From the NCBI GenBank assembly GCA_039090855.1, contig CM077024.1, positions 68,636,594 to 68,700,593 of the forward strand: a stretch of 64,000 nt of DNA, in the 5' to 3' direction. The stretch's first letter is position 1. Every line of letters starts with the position of its first letter. The stretch comes from Macrothele yani (Eukaryota > Arthropoda > Arachnida > Araneae > Macrothelidae). Position numbers and translations under genes: made by a program. Below, one piece after another: positions 23,722 to 35,307 of the stretch. The notes under the pieces are model-generated. The model was not told where the DNA came from, ran no database searches, and worked only from the letters and a program-made list of their open reading frames with translations.

Positions 23722-23794
23722 GCCGGTGTTGTTCAGTTGGACGAATATCCGACTCCGGAAAAGGAAGATGTGGTTTCGAAATCCATCACCGGCA
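23722..23794 (+). pseudogene. tRNA-like sequence (Arg-CCG-like), copy 1
   Basis: A 73-nt sequence has a perfect 7-bp acceptor stem (gccggtg with caccggc), a discriminator A, a D-arm-like gttcagttggacgaat and a T-arm with ttcgaaa. By the order of the arms, the anticodon loop ctccgga would place CCG (Arg) as anticodon. The 3' anticodon strand does not pair well, so it is not a functional tRNA gene. About 30 bp of upstream sequence is also shared with copy 2, which suggests a tRNA-derived retroposon. Confidence 0.65.
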
Positions 23795-23867
23795 GAAAAG
23801 TGCTTGTTTCGCTATATGGGTGTCCGAATGTAAAATTTAATGTCCTGACCGTCATGTTCGAAATACA

Positions 23868-23868
<1 letters not shown>

Positions 23869-23920
<52 letters not shown>
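23869..23920. repeat. (GT)n microsatellite
   Basis: An uninterrupted dinucleotide run of 26 repeats, just downstream of a tRNA-like sequence. It may have grown from a retroposon tail. Confidence 0.95.
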
Positions 23921-23921
<1 letters not shown>

Positions 23922-24092
23922 TGATACTTCCACACATGATCTGGAATTAATCAAAATTTCTTCTTCTACAGGGAGCTCCTTCAAACATAATTTTTCGGCT
24001 AACCCGAAACCTGTGATTTCATGCATCTGCCGTTCTCAAGGAGGATATATGTGACGCACATTCCAAACCGGCAAGTTGCAGTGATGAGCCTT

Positions 24093-24165
24093 ATCGGTGT
24101 AGTTCGGTTGGTAGAATATCCGATTCCGGAGAACGAAAACATGGGTTCAAATTTTATCAATGGCA
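24093..24165 (+). pseudogene. tRNA-like sequence (Arg-CCG-like), copy 2
   Basis: This is a second 73-nt copy, 371 bp downstream of the first, with the same arm order (tgtagttcggttggtagaat, ttccgga loop, gggttcaaattt). The acceptor stem is degraded (atcggtg with caatggc). Shared upstream (caagttgcag) and downstream (cagaaaag, ttgtttcg) bases show that the duplicated unit is larger than a tRNA, as in a SINE. Confidence 0.6.
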
Positions 24166-24450
24166 GAAAAGGGTTGTTTCGTTATAACTTAGAAAACGGA
24201 AACGTTTGAAAAAATTTTCTTCGTAAGTAATTTGACTTGATTTCCGAGTAACCTCTATACCGTTGAACTATTGACCTTAATCCATTGGCCGAAAACTTTG
24301 TTCCTTTAATTCCTTATGCTCCACTAAAATTCCTCAGGATAAGCAGTGCCTACCTGAGCTTTCTCCGAAGGCCGAATAAAATGGCCTCCCTATCAAACAA
24401 ACCTTCGATCATCTTCCTAATCCTCCGAGAAACCTCGTAGCAAAATAATC

Positions 24451-24455
24451 ATTGG
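24451..24455 (+). repeat. Target-site duplication, left
   Basis: The pentamer ATTGG just outside the 5' LTR is repeated just outside the 3' LTR (30783-30787). Confidence 0.85.
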
Positions 24456-24888
24456 TGTTGGGACTTCACGGACAGAGGGCGCAGCGGAGGCGGCCAACGT
24501 CAGATGTGAGAAGATGGCGGACATGTGAGGACGTGTGGAAAGGGCAGAACAGATAATACGTCAGAGGTCGTAATGTAAGAACTGATATTAAGACTTATAA
24601 CGCGAAAGAAAAAGAACGAAATCTTCAGTGTGTGTGAGTGTTTGTGTATTTACATCTAATTCGTATAAAATGATCTGCAATAAATTAGTAGTATACCTTT
24701 GATGTGGAACTGTCATGGAATATGATGTTCTTGTGTATTCGACCGTATGCATAGATGTTGGATAAAGAAGTTCCTGACTGCAGGAGGGCCCGTGTAAGGA
24801 CTCACGGAAGAGGTAAGAAGTTAAATATAAATACCTCTAATTACTGAAATTGAAATGGAACGCGAATGGAACGCGAAAAGTAAGAACA
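24456..24888 (+). repeat. 5' LTR
   Basis: 433 bp, TG...CA ends. By direct comparison it differs from the 3' LTR at about eight positions (about 1.8 %). It contains TATAAA at 24664-24669 and AATAAA at 24678-24683, plausible promoter and polyadenylation elements. Confidence 0.95.
24664..24683 (+). promoter_or_regulatory. LTR TATA-like and poly(A)-signal-like motifs
   Basis: TATAAA is followed 8 bases later by AATAAA. Both are also present in the 3' LTR with one intervening base change. They are candidates for the core promoter and the 3'-end signal. The spacing is tight, so only one of the two may be used. Confidence 0.35.
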
Positions 24889-24892
24889 TTAA

Positions 24893-24910
24893 TGGCGCTC
24901 AACGTGGGGC
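24893..24910 (+). promoter_or_regulatory. Primer binding site (tRNA-Lys type)
   Basis: tggcgctcaacgtggggc lies four bases after the 5' LTR. It matches the complement of the 3' end of tRNA-Lys(CTT) (the classic Lys-1,2 site) at 17 of 18 positions. It would prime minus-strand DNA synthesis. Confidence 0.8.
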
Positions 24911-24992
24911 TCTCTTGCAAATACAAACTGAAGGCAATATTTTCACCTATATTGAATTTGAAGTGTGAAACTGAAATTGCTTAAAATAAGTA

Positions 24993-27039
24993 ATGTCGGA
25001 GGATTTAGACAAACTAAAAAAGAAAAGAGCGGTTAATCGCAGATTAACAACCATTGTTATTAATAAACTAAAGGAAGCTCTTGATGAGGATCCCATTGAA
25101 AGGGAAGTTATCGAGAATAATTTAGCTCAGTTATTGATTAAAGAAGAAAATTTGATTTCTGTTGGTGAACAAATTGAGCGAGTTATTCCTGTAGAAGAAT
25201 TTTAAGACGATTTTTGTGCTAGTCAGGAATACTACGAAAACGTGCTGTTATGGAAAACCAAAGCGCAGCGCCGTTTAACTATGATCGGAAACACTGAAGA
25301 AAGCGGCACCAACGAAACAGAGAATAGAACATCGCGGTCGAACAATATACATGGAGTGCCGATAAGATTACCGAAATTAGAGCTTGCAAAATTCTTTGGA
25401 GATCCATCGCATTGGTTGGAATTTTGGGGTCAGTTTGATACGACCATACACTCAAATGAGGGTTTAAATAATTTGAACAAGTTTAATTACTTGAAATCTT
25501 ATTTAGGCGGAGCAGCTGCTATTGCAATATCTGGATTACCTATCACTGAAGCAAATTATGACAAGGCTATACAAATTTTGAAGGGTAGGTTCGGAAAAAA
25601 GATGTTTTTAGAAGTTCACATATGAATAAGTTACTATCTCTACCACCTGTTAAGAGGTTAACAGACACATTTGGTCTGCGGAAGCTGTATGATAATTGCG
25701 AAGTCCAATTAAGAAGCCTCGAATCGCTGGGAGTAATCTCCGACACTTATGGAAGTTTGTTGTGTCCCATGATATTGAAATTAGTTCCCAGTGAATTAGT
25801 ACTAGAATTCAACAGACTTCGGGAAGCTGATGAGATTTGGAATATAGAAGAAGTTATGGAATTTATAAGAAAATAAATTGAAAGTCGTGAGCGCACCCAG
25901 GCAATTTGCGGAAACACAGAATTAAAACCGAATCTTTCTCAGATTGTTAAGGCAGTAAACAATATGCCCATCAGATCTGATCACACGCGCGCAAAAGAAT
26001 TCATGAAGCAAAATAAAACGTTTCCTTCGGCCGCCGAACTGAATGCTACTGTAGAAAAAAACCCAGAGTCCTGTGTAAAACGCGTTGAAGACAGATTGAC
26101 TGCGGTCAACGTTCAAAGAAATAACGAGCATTGTGTTAGAGAAAGTTGTTTATTTTGTTCATCGGATCATGATTTAGACAGATGTCCTTTAACAATAGGC
26201 GAAAAAAGACGTAATTTATTGCGACAGGGAAGATGCTTTAACTGTTTCAAAAATATCACTTGGCGAAGTTTTGTTTATCAAAAGATCGGTGTCAACTTTG
26301 TCATCGAAAGCACAATACCTTCATGTGCGATTCCGAAAGAAGCACATCAGCTGTAAAACATATTGCACACGCATTTCAGCAAGAGGACGGTGTTCTGTTA
26401 CAGACCATGACCCTAAAGGCAGTGGGAAAAACTAGTCGTAGCGTGCAAATTCTTCTGGACGGAGACTCGCAACGGATATTTGTTATGGAAACTGTTTCTA
26501 AAGAGCTCAAGTTACAAATTACAGGAGAAGAACAATTAACGATATTTTCATTTGCCGCGAATTCACGAGTAACAGAGAAAAGAAAAAGAGTTCGCTTTGT
26601 TTTAAAAGATGCAAGAACTGGACGCAGAATCGAGATTCAGGCTTTGGAAACAAATAACATTAGCGGTGCTTTGATAAGTACTCCAGGGAAAGAAATACGA
26701 AGTTATTGTGAAAAAGAAAAAATGTTGTTAGCAGATGGAGCGAAAAACTGTAACAACTTAGAATTATCAGTTTTGATCGGAGCTGACTATTATTGGAAGG
26801 TTGTAACCGGAAGACTGAGTAGGGTAACGCCATCCTTGGTCGCTTCACAAACTATTTTTGGGTGGACATTTAGTGGCGCCTCGGCGCTGTCAAATGCGTT
26901 ATCGTCACAGTCTGTCATTATTGTTATGAAAAGAGCCACAAGTACAAGTAAAACTGACTGTGAAATGAACGAAATGTTGAAGAACTTTTGGGATCTTGAA
27001 ACGCTAAGAATAAGAGAAAGTATCGACCAAACTGATTAA
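24993..27039 (+). pseudogene. BEL/Pao gag and protease region, broken
   Basis: Start ATG 24993 (MSEDLDKLKKKRAVNRRLTT). The N-terminal gag part is cut by an in-frame TAA at 25203 and continues to about 25596, with PKLELAKFFGDPSHWLEFW and LKSYLGGAAAIAI typical of the DUF1759 capsid region. A one-base shift in an A-run near 25596 follows, then MNKLLSLPPVKRL and a stop at 25874. Zinc-knuckle cysteines follow (CLFCSSDHDLDRC, CFNCFK), then a frameshift near 26255 and a further Cys/His cluster (CQLCHRKHNTFMC). The protease region at 26260-27039 has LLDGDSQRIF where a D-S/T-G active site is expected, so the active-site motif also looks altered. It ends at a TAA at 27037. Confidence 0.88.
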
Positions 27040-30000
27040 AGAGAAGATAATCGCATTTATGAGGAATTTCGAGAAAATCTAAAAATGGAAGATGATAGAT
27101 ACGTGACACGGTTTCCGTGGAATCAACAAACAGAAGATTTGAAGGATAATTACAACTTGGCTGAAAAGCGATTAAGATCGCTTGTTCGGAAGTTCAATAA
27201 GGAACCACAGTTCTACGAAGAATATAAGAAGGTTATAAAAAATTATTTAAAAGAAGGAATTGCAGAGGAAACGAAAGATGATAGCAGCAATGTAATATAT
27301 TTCATGCCACATCAGGCTGTAATCAGGGAAAACAAGGATACCACTAAATAACGCGTGGTATTTGATGCGTCATCTCATGCCGAGAACTGTTCATCATTAA
27401 ATGATTGTTTACTCGCAGGGCCAAACCTAAATCCCGATGTGCTGGATTTGTTGATCAGATTCCGTAACAATAAGGTCGCATTTACAGCTGATATTCAACA
27501 GGCACTTTTACAGATTGCTCTTGCCAAAGAAGACCGAGATGCAGTTAGATTTTTGTGGATTGATGAGGAAATAGATGACAGCGACTCCCTCAAAGTAAAA
27601 ATACTACGAATGACTAGAGTCATATTTGGTGCGAAGTCAAGCCCATTTATGCTGGCTGCAACGCTAAGAGTTCACATAGACAAATATAAACAACAGTATG
27701 AGAATGCATACAAGCTACTGAGGAATTGTCTATATGTGGATGATTTAATTGGAGGAGCAACAGATGAAAATGAAGCAATGATACTATCAAGAGACGTTAG
27801 ATGTATTTTGAATGTGGAGAACTTTAACATGAGAAAATGGAGAACAAACAGCGAATCCCTTCAGCAATTGTGGAATAATGAAGAAAATGATATTCAATGC
27901 GCTGCAAGCAATAAAGTTTTGGGATACCTATGGGATAGAGAGAAGGATGTTATAAGAATAGACGTTTCTGAAGTGATTGCATATATGAGAAAGAGAAAGG
28001 ACAAGGCATGCAAAAGAGAAGTTCTGAAGACTGTTAGTCGTCTATATGACCCGATTGGTTTTTAAATCCATTTACAATAAGAGGCAGAATTATCTTGCAA
28101 AATATTTGGAAATCGGGTGCAAATTGGGATGCAGAATTGTCCAATGAACTAGAGAAAAATTGGAAAGATTGGTGCACAGAGTTATCACAGATGGAAAATG
28201 TTGACATACCAAGATATTATTTCGGAGACATCGAAGAAAGAGAATTGAGAAATATCAAGTTGCATTGTTTCACAGATGCGAGTCAAAAGGCTTATGGTGC
28301 AGTGATATATTTGAGATATGAAACCAAAGATGAAATAAATTCAAGAAATGTGATTTCAAAGGCAAGAGTAGCACCCTTAAAGAAACTATCCTTACCTAGG
28401 CTAGAATTGATGGCGGCGTTAATAGGAGCTAGACTAGCTGAATCTGTTGCAAGGCAACTGAAGCAGAAGTTTGATTTGACTTTACATTTTTGGACAGATT
28501 CCAGTACAGTTTTGCACTGGATAAAAGGAAATGCCGAAAAATGGAAGCCGTTTGTGCAAAATAGGATAAAAGAAATACAAGGGAAGTCCGATCCGTTATC
28601 ATCGGCATACTGCCCAGGAAAAGAGAATCCTGCAGACTTACTCACCGGAGGAGAGAAGATTGAAACCATCAAAAGTAATAGTTATTGGTGGCATGGACCA
28701 GAATGGTTAATTAGAGAGAAAACATCATGGCCAAAATTACCAGCTGACTTGTCCACAGACGACAGTGCAAGGGAAGAAAGAAAACGAAAGAGGAAAGAGA
28801 CCCTTCAAGTAAGCTGTGTAATGGAAGAAGGGAGGACCCCTATTTTTGATATTAGAAAAAACAGTGAATTGAAAACTGTTCTTCGTGTGACAGCATGGAC
28901 TCTAAGATTCGTACATAATATTCGAAGTAAGGACTCCAAAAGAACAGGAGTTCTGACAGTTGAAGAATTAAACTCAGCGGAAATTTATTGGGTTAAACAA
29001 TCCCAGAGAGAGTGTTTTCCAAACGAAGTAAATGCTTTGAACTGTGAACACGACATTTCTTCCGATTCGAAAATCTACACGTTTAATCCATTTCTGGACG
29101 ACGACGGTATAATGAGAGTTGGAGGAAGACTACAGAATGCAGACTTGAACTATGACCAAGTTCATCCAGTAATTTTGACAACCAATAGTTATTCGTCAGA
29201 CCTATTAATAAGTTGAAGTCATATTAGGGTAGGACATGGTGGAGTTGCCGAGACTTTAGCACAAATCAGAGAAAGGTACTGGATTCTACGGGGACGGCAA
29301 AGAATGAAAAGCGTTACACATAGTTGTTTTAACTGCCAGAAATTTAAAACAAAACCTTTCGACCAAGATATAGCACCCTTACCACCGGACAGATTAAAGG
29401 AAGTTTCTCCTTTTGAAATATGTGGAGTGGACTTTGCAGGACCATTATTCACAAAGAATGAAAATAAGAAGGTTTACATCGCTTTATTCACTTGTGCAGT
29501 TACTCGTGCTGTACATCTGGAATTGGTATCTGATTTAACAGCTTGCAACTTTCTGTTGGCATTTAGAAGATTTTTAGCAGGAAGAGGAATTTGTAAGACA
29601 CTCTATTCAGATAACGCGAAAACATTTAAAAGGGTATACCGAGATTTGACCAAACTGTGGAGCATGGTTACCGATCCAGAAAATTTAAAGTTTTATGGAG
29701 AAACCAGAATAAGATGGAAGTACATTGTTGAAAGAGCTGCATGGTGGGGTGGTTTTTGGGAGAGGCTCGTTCGCTCGATCAAAACATGCCCAAAGAGAAT
29801 ACTGGGAAAAGCTTCTTTAACATATGAAGAATTGGAAACTACTCTTGTTGAAGTAGAAGCGATCCTGAATTCCAGTCCTTTGACATTTGCATATAGCGAA
29901 CCAGGAGAGCCTGAATCACTCTCACCAGGGCATTTCTTAATTGGAAGAAGATTGACAACAATTCCTGATGGGAAACCAAGTTCTGAGGAAACAAAAAGTA

Positions 30001-30371
30001 GCGACCTTACAAGGAAATACAAACACAGAGTACTAGTTATGGAGAGACTGTGGAGAAGATGGCGACAAGAATATCTTTTGGAATTGAAATCAGCCCACCA
30101 GTTGAAGATTGCAAAAAGGGGTTTAGAGGTGAAAAAGGATTTCATAGTTCATGTAAAAGATAAAAGATTACCTAAACTGATGTGGAAAACCGGTATAATT
30201 AGCCAAGTTCATGTGGGACGTGACGGAAAGGTACGTTCATGTACAGTGAGACTGCCTAATGGAACATTGATTAAAAAACCAGTACAACACCTTTACCCTC
30301 TAGAGCTGGACTTAGAAAAGACTGAACCCAATTCTTTGGGGCCGGAGGATGTTGGGACTTCACGGACATAG
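27040..30371 (+). pseudogene. BEL/Pao pol: RT, RNase H, integrase, broken
   Basis: The region continues in frame from the protease region. The RT N-terminus (27085-27351) ends at a stop at 27349. The RT core follows at 27355-28065, with VVFDASSH, FTADIQQALLQI and the catalytic YVDDL at about 27731. A one-base deletion in a T-run near 28058 shifts the frame to 28095-29216, which holds RNase H (LHCFTDASQKAYGAVIY, LPRLELMAALIGARLA, FWTDSSTVLHW) and the integrase lead-in. A stop at 29214 precedes the integrase (29304-30371). That has a CFNC zinc part, a catalytic core with GVDFAGPLF and TLYSDNAKTF, and the BEL-type C-terminal domain ending inside the 3' LTR. The reading frame would otherwise be a continuous polyprotein. 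Confidence 0.92.
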
Positions 30372-30782
30372 GGCGCAGCGGAGGCGGCCAACGTCAGATG
30401 TGAGAAGATGGCGGACATGTGAGGACGTGTGGAAAGGGCAGAACAGATAATACGTCAGAGGTCGTAATGTAAGAACTGATATTAAGACTTATAACGCAAA
30501 AGAAAAAGAACGAAATCTTCAGTGTGTGTGAGTGTTTGTGTATTTACATCTAATTCGTATAAAATGATCTCCAATAAATTAGTAGTATACCTTTGATGTG
30601 AAACTGTCTTGGAATATGATGTTCTTGTGTATTCGACCGTGTGCATAGATGTTGGATAAAGAAGTTCCTGACTGCAGGAGGGCCCGTGTACGGACTCACG
30701 GAAGAGGTAAGAAGTTAAATATAAATACCTCTAATTACTGAAATTGAAATGGAACGCGAACGGAACGCGAAAAGTAAGAACA
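30350..30782 (+). repeat. 3' LTR
   Basis: 433 bp, same length as the 5' LTR with about eight substitutions and no indels seen. Confidence 0.95.
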
Positions 30783-30787
30783 ATTGG
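30783..30787 (+). repeat. Target-site duplication, right
   Basis: ATTGG, identical to 24451-24455. Confidence 0.85.
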
Positions 30788-31383
30788 TCTTCGCTACTTT
30801 CGGTCTACTCGCTTGCTCGTTTGCAAGCAGAGAAGGTTTTTCTGGCCCATCGCCGCAGCACAAGTTCTCCCTATCTGCTTACTTAGTCTGCATGAAAAGT
30901 CGTAGACAGTCGTGAGGAATGGAACCACTGATCACCCTTTGCAGAAACGTAGCCTTCAGACAGCTTAGATTCCGACGTAGATAAATGGTACAAATAAGAA
31001 CACATCATTAACACTCGTTGCACAGATTTCTATTCATCGTTGTTGCTATTATTTTCTCATAGCAAGAGTTCATCTTCAAAGTTTTCAGTTTCAAAGCAAC
31101 ACATTAATAGTAAATGTCTGTCATTTCGTTCCCACATGCAGTGTCAGTAAAACCTTTTGCCTTTTAGTCACAGTAAATGGTTAGGATGTTGTCCTTAGGG
31201 CAACCGTCGGCCTTCATCTGGATGATCCGATGCTTTCCCGTCCTAATAAAGGAAAGTTTTATGGGTCCCTCTCGTGAAAATGGCGCATACAAAGACGCCG
31301 TATGATTCACTGTAATTACCCACAGATGTCCGTCAATCATATACTTTCATCTATCTGTAATATTTTATTAAATATTTAGTGTG
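30788..31383. other. Spacer without recognised features
   Basis: No gene or repeat was recognised between the LTR element and the SINE. Confidence 0.35.
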
Positions 31384-31648
31384 TTTTTTTCATTTTCTTT
31401 TTCATTTGGTGTTTAACGACCATCGTTAGCAACTCGATGGGCTACAAGCAGTCGCCCGTCCCTAATGTAGGGCCACTGGTTCCAGGAGACAAACACACCA
31501 CTGATTGCCTCATTTGTCATAAGACAAACACACCACTGATTGCCTCATTTGTCATAAGACAAACACACCATTCATGCTTCATCGGAATCCGAAACCAGAC
31601 GAATGATCAGAAGCCATCGCTTAAACGACTGTGCCACCGGAGTGACAC
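31384..31648 (-). mobile_element. SINE-1 copy with internal 35-bp duplication
   Basis: A minus-strand copy with its T-rich tail at 31384-31408, body (complement of ggtgtttaacgaccatc, cctaatgtagggccactggt) and head ending near 31646 (A-box side complement of cttaaacgactgtgccacc). A 35-bp piece of the body, starting gacaaacacaccactgattg, occurs in perfect tandem at 31488-31522 and 31523-31557 and then merges into the normal body. Confidence 0.85.
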
Positions 31649-31654
31649 TGATTT

Positions 31655-32381
31655 CAAATTTCCGGACGGTTTATACAAGAACTACATATGAAAAAAACAT
31701 TAAAGAGTTATATTTTCTCTTTAGTTGCTTGTGGCTTATCTTTAATCTTACAGATAGCCCACATGTCTAGTTTTAAAGATATGTACCATTTATAACAGCT
31801 TTTCAAACTGAGAAAATATTTCGTGAGCCTTGTTAGGCGTAGCTCGTGGTTGTTATTCAACAGGAGTTCAAAACAAGTGCATGTAGTACCAGATAGATTC
31901 ACCACTTTGCCAATCCATTTGCAAAGTGATGTAACCGATCTAGATGACAGTAGTTCTGGAAAGCTTGTAGTTTGAAAAATAATGAACGGCTTCACTCACA
32001 TTTCAGTGATATTACAGATTTTATAGCTTTTTCACTCTCACTCTAGCTTTTATGGCTTCTTTTAAATCTGGGACCGATGTGAAAAAGTCGTAACTTTTCA
32101 TGCTGTGATGCGGCAGAACCAACTGGATGTTATGACGTCTTTCTATGAAACAGTCCTCGTATCACAGGGTCAAACGCGAAAGTCCATTTCGTAGCAGCCT
32201 TGCTCGCTAAATCTAAATTTATTTCACCTTCAGTTCATTTTTTATTGGGGGCGCATTGATAAAAAAAACTTTGTTTTTCCACCGCCGATTCGACCTACAT
32301 TTGAAGTTCCAAGCAGAAGAGATATGCCACATTACAATGGAAAAAAAAACATGTGCTGCGGAATGTTTTTATTGAAATGAA
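31655..32381. other. Spacer without recognised features
   Basis: No gene recognised. One unsupported minus-strand ORF lies here. Confidence 0.35.
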
Positions 32382-32704
32382 GCACTATTTGTGCAACAGA
32401 TCAGATCAGATCATATGTGGAGGATATTAGGAAGGGAGTGTCTGACCCCAAGTCTTAAGCAACCCTTAGAAATAGGAAGCTAGGAGATTTGGGCTAGAGT
32501 GCCCGATAGGAAAGTGGCACGGAAGCGAAGTAGAAAGGGGGAGGAAGACGCCCTTATTTATTACCGGGGGCCAGTACCCGGGATCCGACCGCTTAACGTG
32601 TCTATCTGACGCACGGCGGGTATTTAGTGGGTCGATCCTGAGGTTATATCCATGGTAGTCACGAACGCTGACCACTAGGACACCCGCGGCACTATTTGTG
32701 CAAC
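32382..32704 (-). mobile_element. SINE-3, tRNA-derived, with 16-bp target duplication
   Basis: The direct repeat gcactatttgtgcaac (32382-32397 and 32689-32704) brackets 291 bp. On the minus strand the insert starts with a tRNA-like head (gcgggtgtcctagtggtcag, A-box-like) and ends in a simple tail made of three GATCT units, at 32398-32412 on the plus strand. It has no A tail and is unrelated in sequence to SINE-1. No B box of canonical form was certain; candidates are ggatcgaccc and ggtcggatccc. Confidence 0.75.
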
Positions 32705-35268
32705 TACTGACCAATAAATGTATAACAGAGATTTTTATTAGATTAGACTGATGAGTGCAAATTATGAGCACGAAAACTACACGGTTTTCTTGCCAGAAAT
32801 TTTTCAGTAGCATAATAATTTTCAGTTTTCTTTTCCACAGTAGCATAAATAAATTTTCAGTTTTCTTTTCTAGCAAAATGTTTTTTTTTTTTTCGTTTCT
32901 TACTTTTGAACGATGGTTTTAGTTTAGTATGAGGAATACCATTTCAATCATCGATTTTTCAAATCACGCCAGAAAGCTTCACTAAATCTTTCCAAAACAT
33001 CCTCTCATTTTTATCCGAAGAACTGGCCTTATTTATTTCTAGCATTTTCATGTTCTTAATAAGAGGAATAAATGATTTGTTTATTAAGGGAGTTCTTAAG
33101 GAACCTAATGATATGAAGTAATTTATTCGACTATGCAATAAGTATTCCTTTGCACTCCGTAACGTCCTAAATAAATGTATTAAAAGAAGTACTTCGTTGG
33201 TAACAATAATTATGAGTAAGAAAGACTTCACGGTTTTCTTGCCATAATTTTTTTACCTGTTCTTACGTTGTTTTTCATTACACTCTAGAGAATATTGCTC
33301 CTGGCGAGAAAGCATAATAAGTGCGTCAGCGGTACGGTAGAAACACCGTATGCAATAGACAAAAGAAAAAGAGAACGAATCGAAGAGAGGAACTGTTTGT
33401 TAAGAACATTAACTGAGAAGTAATGACACAGGATTATCACGGAGAAGATATAGGAAGAACAAATGACGTTGAGATACCTAGGAGACGTTGTATGAGATCT
33501 TTGGATGTGGGAATGAAATGAAATGCGACAAAATATTTCTCAGTCCTTTGAGACGCTTGTTTTGGAGAAGAGTAATTGAATCACTGCTGTCGCTGCGATA
33601 TTTCGAAAGAAATATCGCATTTACCAGTGAAGGAAATGAAATTCCAAAATAAACCATACCACGATGAAAAAAGAATTAACCGCTGCTTCGAAGGATAAGG
33701 CGGTTCAAAAGTAGCCTGCCTTCGTAATAAAATTAATGTTTGTTTTGCGAAGGCAATAATGTGTATCTTCCTCGAATTTATTATGAACAGCTGGAGGACA
33801 ATCCAAATCCACTAAAGCATGTAACCACATTCTTTCACCAAAGATTGTCGAAGACTCAGATTTTTGCTTGTATTTTACAAGCATGTATCTCCGTGGTTTT
33901 AGAAGCATTTTTTTCTTACAAATAGTGTGAAATGAACAAATTCTTTTAACACTGTAGGGGAATCACAATTTAAGATACTGTTTACAATTCACCCCGTGCT
34001 GAAATAAGAACCACTTAGGAAAAAGTACTGAGGTTTTATCCAGAAGGTAAAGAAAATTACATTCTCCACCACAACCTGTGATGACCAAGTGAAGCTGCAC
34101 CGAATGTTTGGCGCCTTAAGTACAATTTTTTAATCTTTTTCGACATAAGAAAGATATTTTGAAGTGAATTTTAGAAAAAGAGAAAATCAACGAAAATGCA
34201 TTTGAACCTATTAGCGGAAAAACTGCGCATTAATTAAAATACACAAAGTTCTCATTCTTCTTCATGCTGAACGGAGCCATTTACAAGCAGAATGTTTTTC
34301 AACTGTATTCATAAAATCTATAAGACATTTACAATTTAAAACAGTAATATATGCCTACTAGCAGCGTAAAGATACATTACGAAAAATCAAGAACTGCGCG
34401 CAAAATGTCCCAAAACAACTTTCATAACAACTTCGTTCCACTAATAATCTTCCATAACAAATTACATAACAACTTCGTTCCACTTAGCAGGAAAAACTGG
34501 GCGTTATTTGAGGACTGAAATGAGCGCAAAACATTTTCACTATGAAGGATATCTTACCAAGAGAATGTTGCATCGAATTTTTAGGACGCAGATATTCTTG
34601 CAAATAGAAATGTACGACGACTCTCCCTACCTGCAGAACTGTGCATTACGAAGAAGCACAAATTAAGAACTATGAAACGTTAAAAAAAAAAATTAAACAC
34701 GAATTTTAGAAGCATAAACGGTAAGAAAGCCGTTCATGCATACATATGTATCCTTAGAAGGAAAACTTTACATTAATTGAAATCGAAAATGTTCTCACTT
34801 CTTATCTTAGAACGTTTTCAATCTGACTTTTAGAGGCAGAGACGCTGTTGCAAACAGAAATATACAGTTGCCCAAGCTACTGAAAGAACTTATGGAAAAT
34901 ATTCACAATTGTATGCAAAATGTTCCCCGAGAACTGTGCATTATTTTGAGCAGAAAATACAAATAAAATGTTTTGCCGTAGTGTGAGTGGTACCTGACTA
35001 ATAAATAGTTTTCCACCTGGAGTTTTAGACGCAGACGGCTGTAGATCTAATGTAAACATAAATAAGGGAGTGAAAAAGGAATAAGTGTTCGCCGCTTATT
35101 AGACCGTTACAGAAATACGCAAATCAGTGATTTACTGAAGAAGAAATGATTAGTGCAAAGGTTTCGGGATATCAAAGCGGAGATGAAGGTAATGAGATAG
35201 ACTGAAAGTGGCAACTGTAGAGAGAAAACCTACAAATAAATTTTGCGAAATTTTAATGATATTTAGAC

Positions 35269-35270
<2 letters not shown>

Positions 35271-35304
<34 letters not shown>
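35271..35304. repeat. (GT)n microsatellite
   Basis: An uninterrupted dinucleotide run of 17 repeats. Confidence 0.95.

Positions 35305-35307
<3 letters not shown>

Larger units (their letters stand above)
24456..30782 (+). mobile_element. BEL/Pao LTR retrotransposon, complete structure
   Basis: Two 433-bp LTRs beginning TGTTGGG and ending AAGAACA flank a 5.46-kb interior. A 5-bp target duplication (ATTGG) surrounds the whole. A primer binding site follows the 5' LTR and a gag-pol region runs into the first bases of the 3' LTR. Domain order gag, zinc knuckles, protease, RT, RNase H, integrase, and the wording of the RT and integrase motifs, match the BEL/Pao superfamily. The coding region has about five nonsense codons and three frameshifts. 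Confidence 0.95.

Noticed and set aside
23733..24054. ORFs on both strands with long alternating Cys-Val or His-Thr runs
   Set aside because: They are translations of the (GT)n microsatellite at 23869-23920, not proteins.
24993..25205. Independent small gene upstream of gag
   Set aside because: It is in the same frame as the following gag segment, separated by a single TAA, and is best read as the gag N-terminus.
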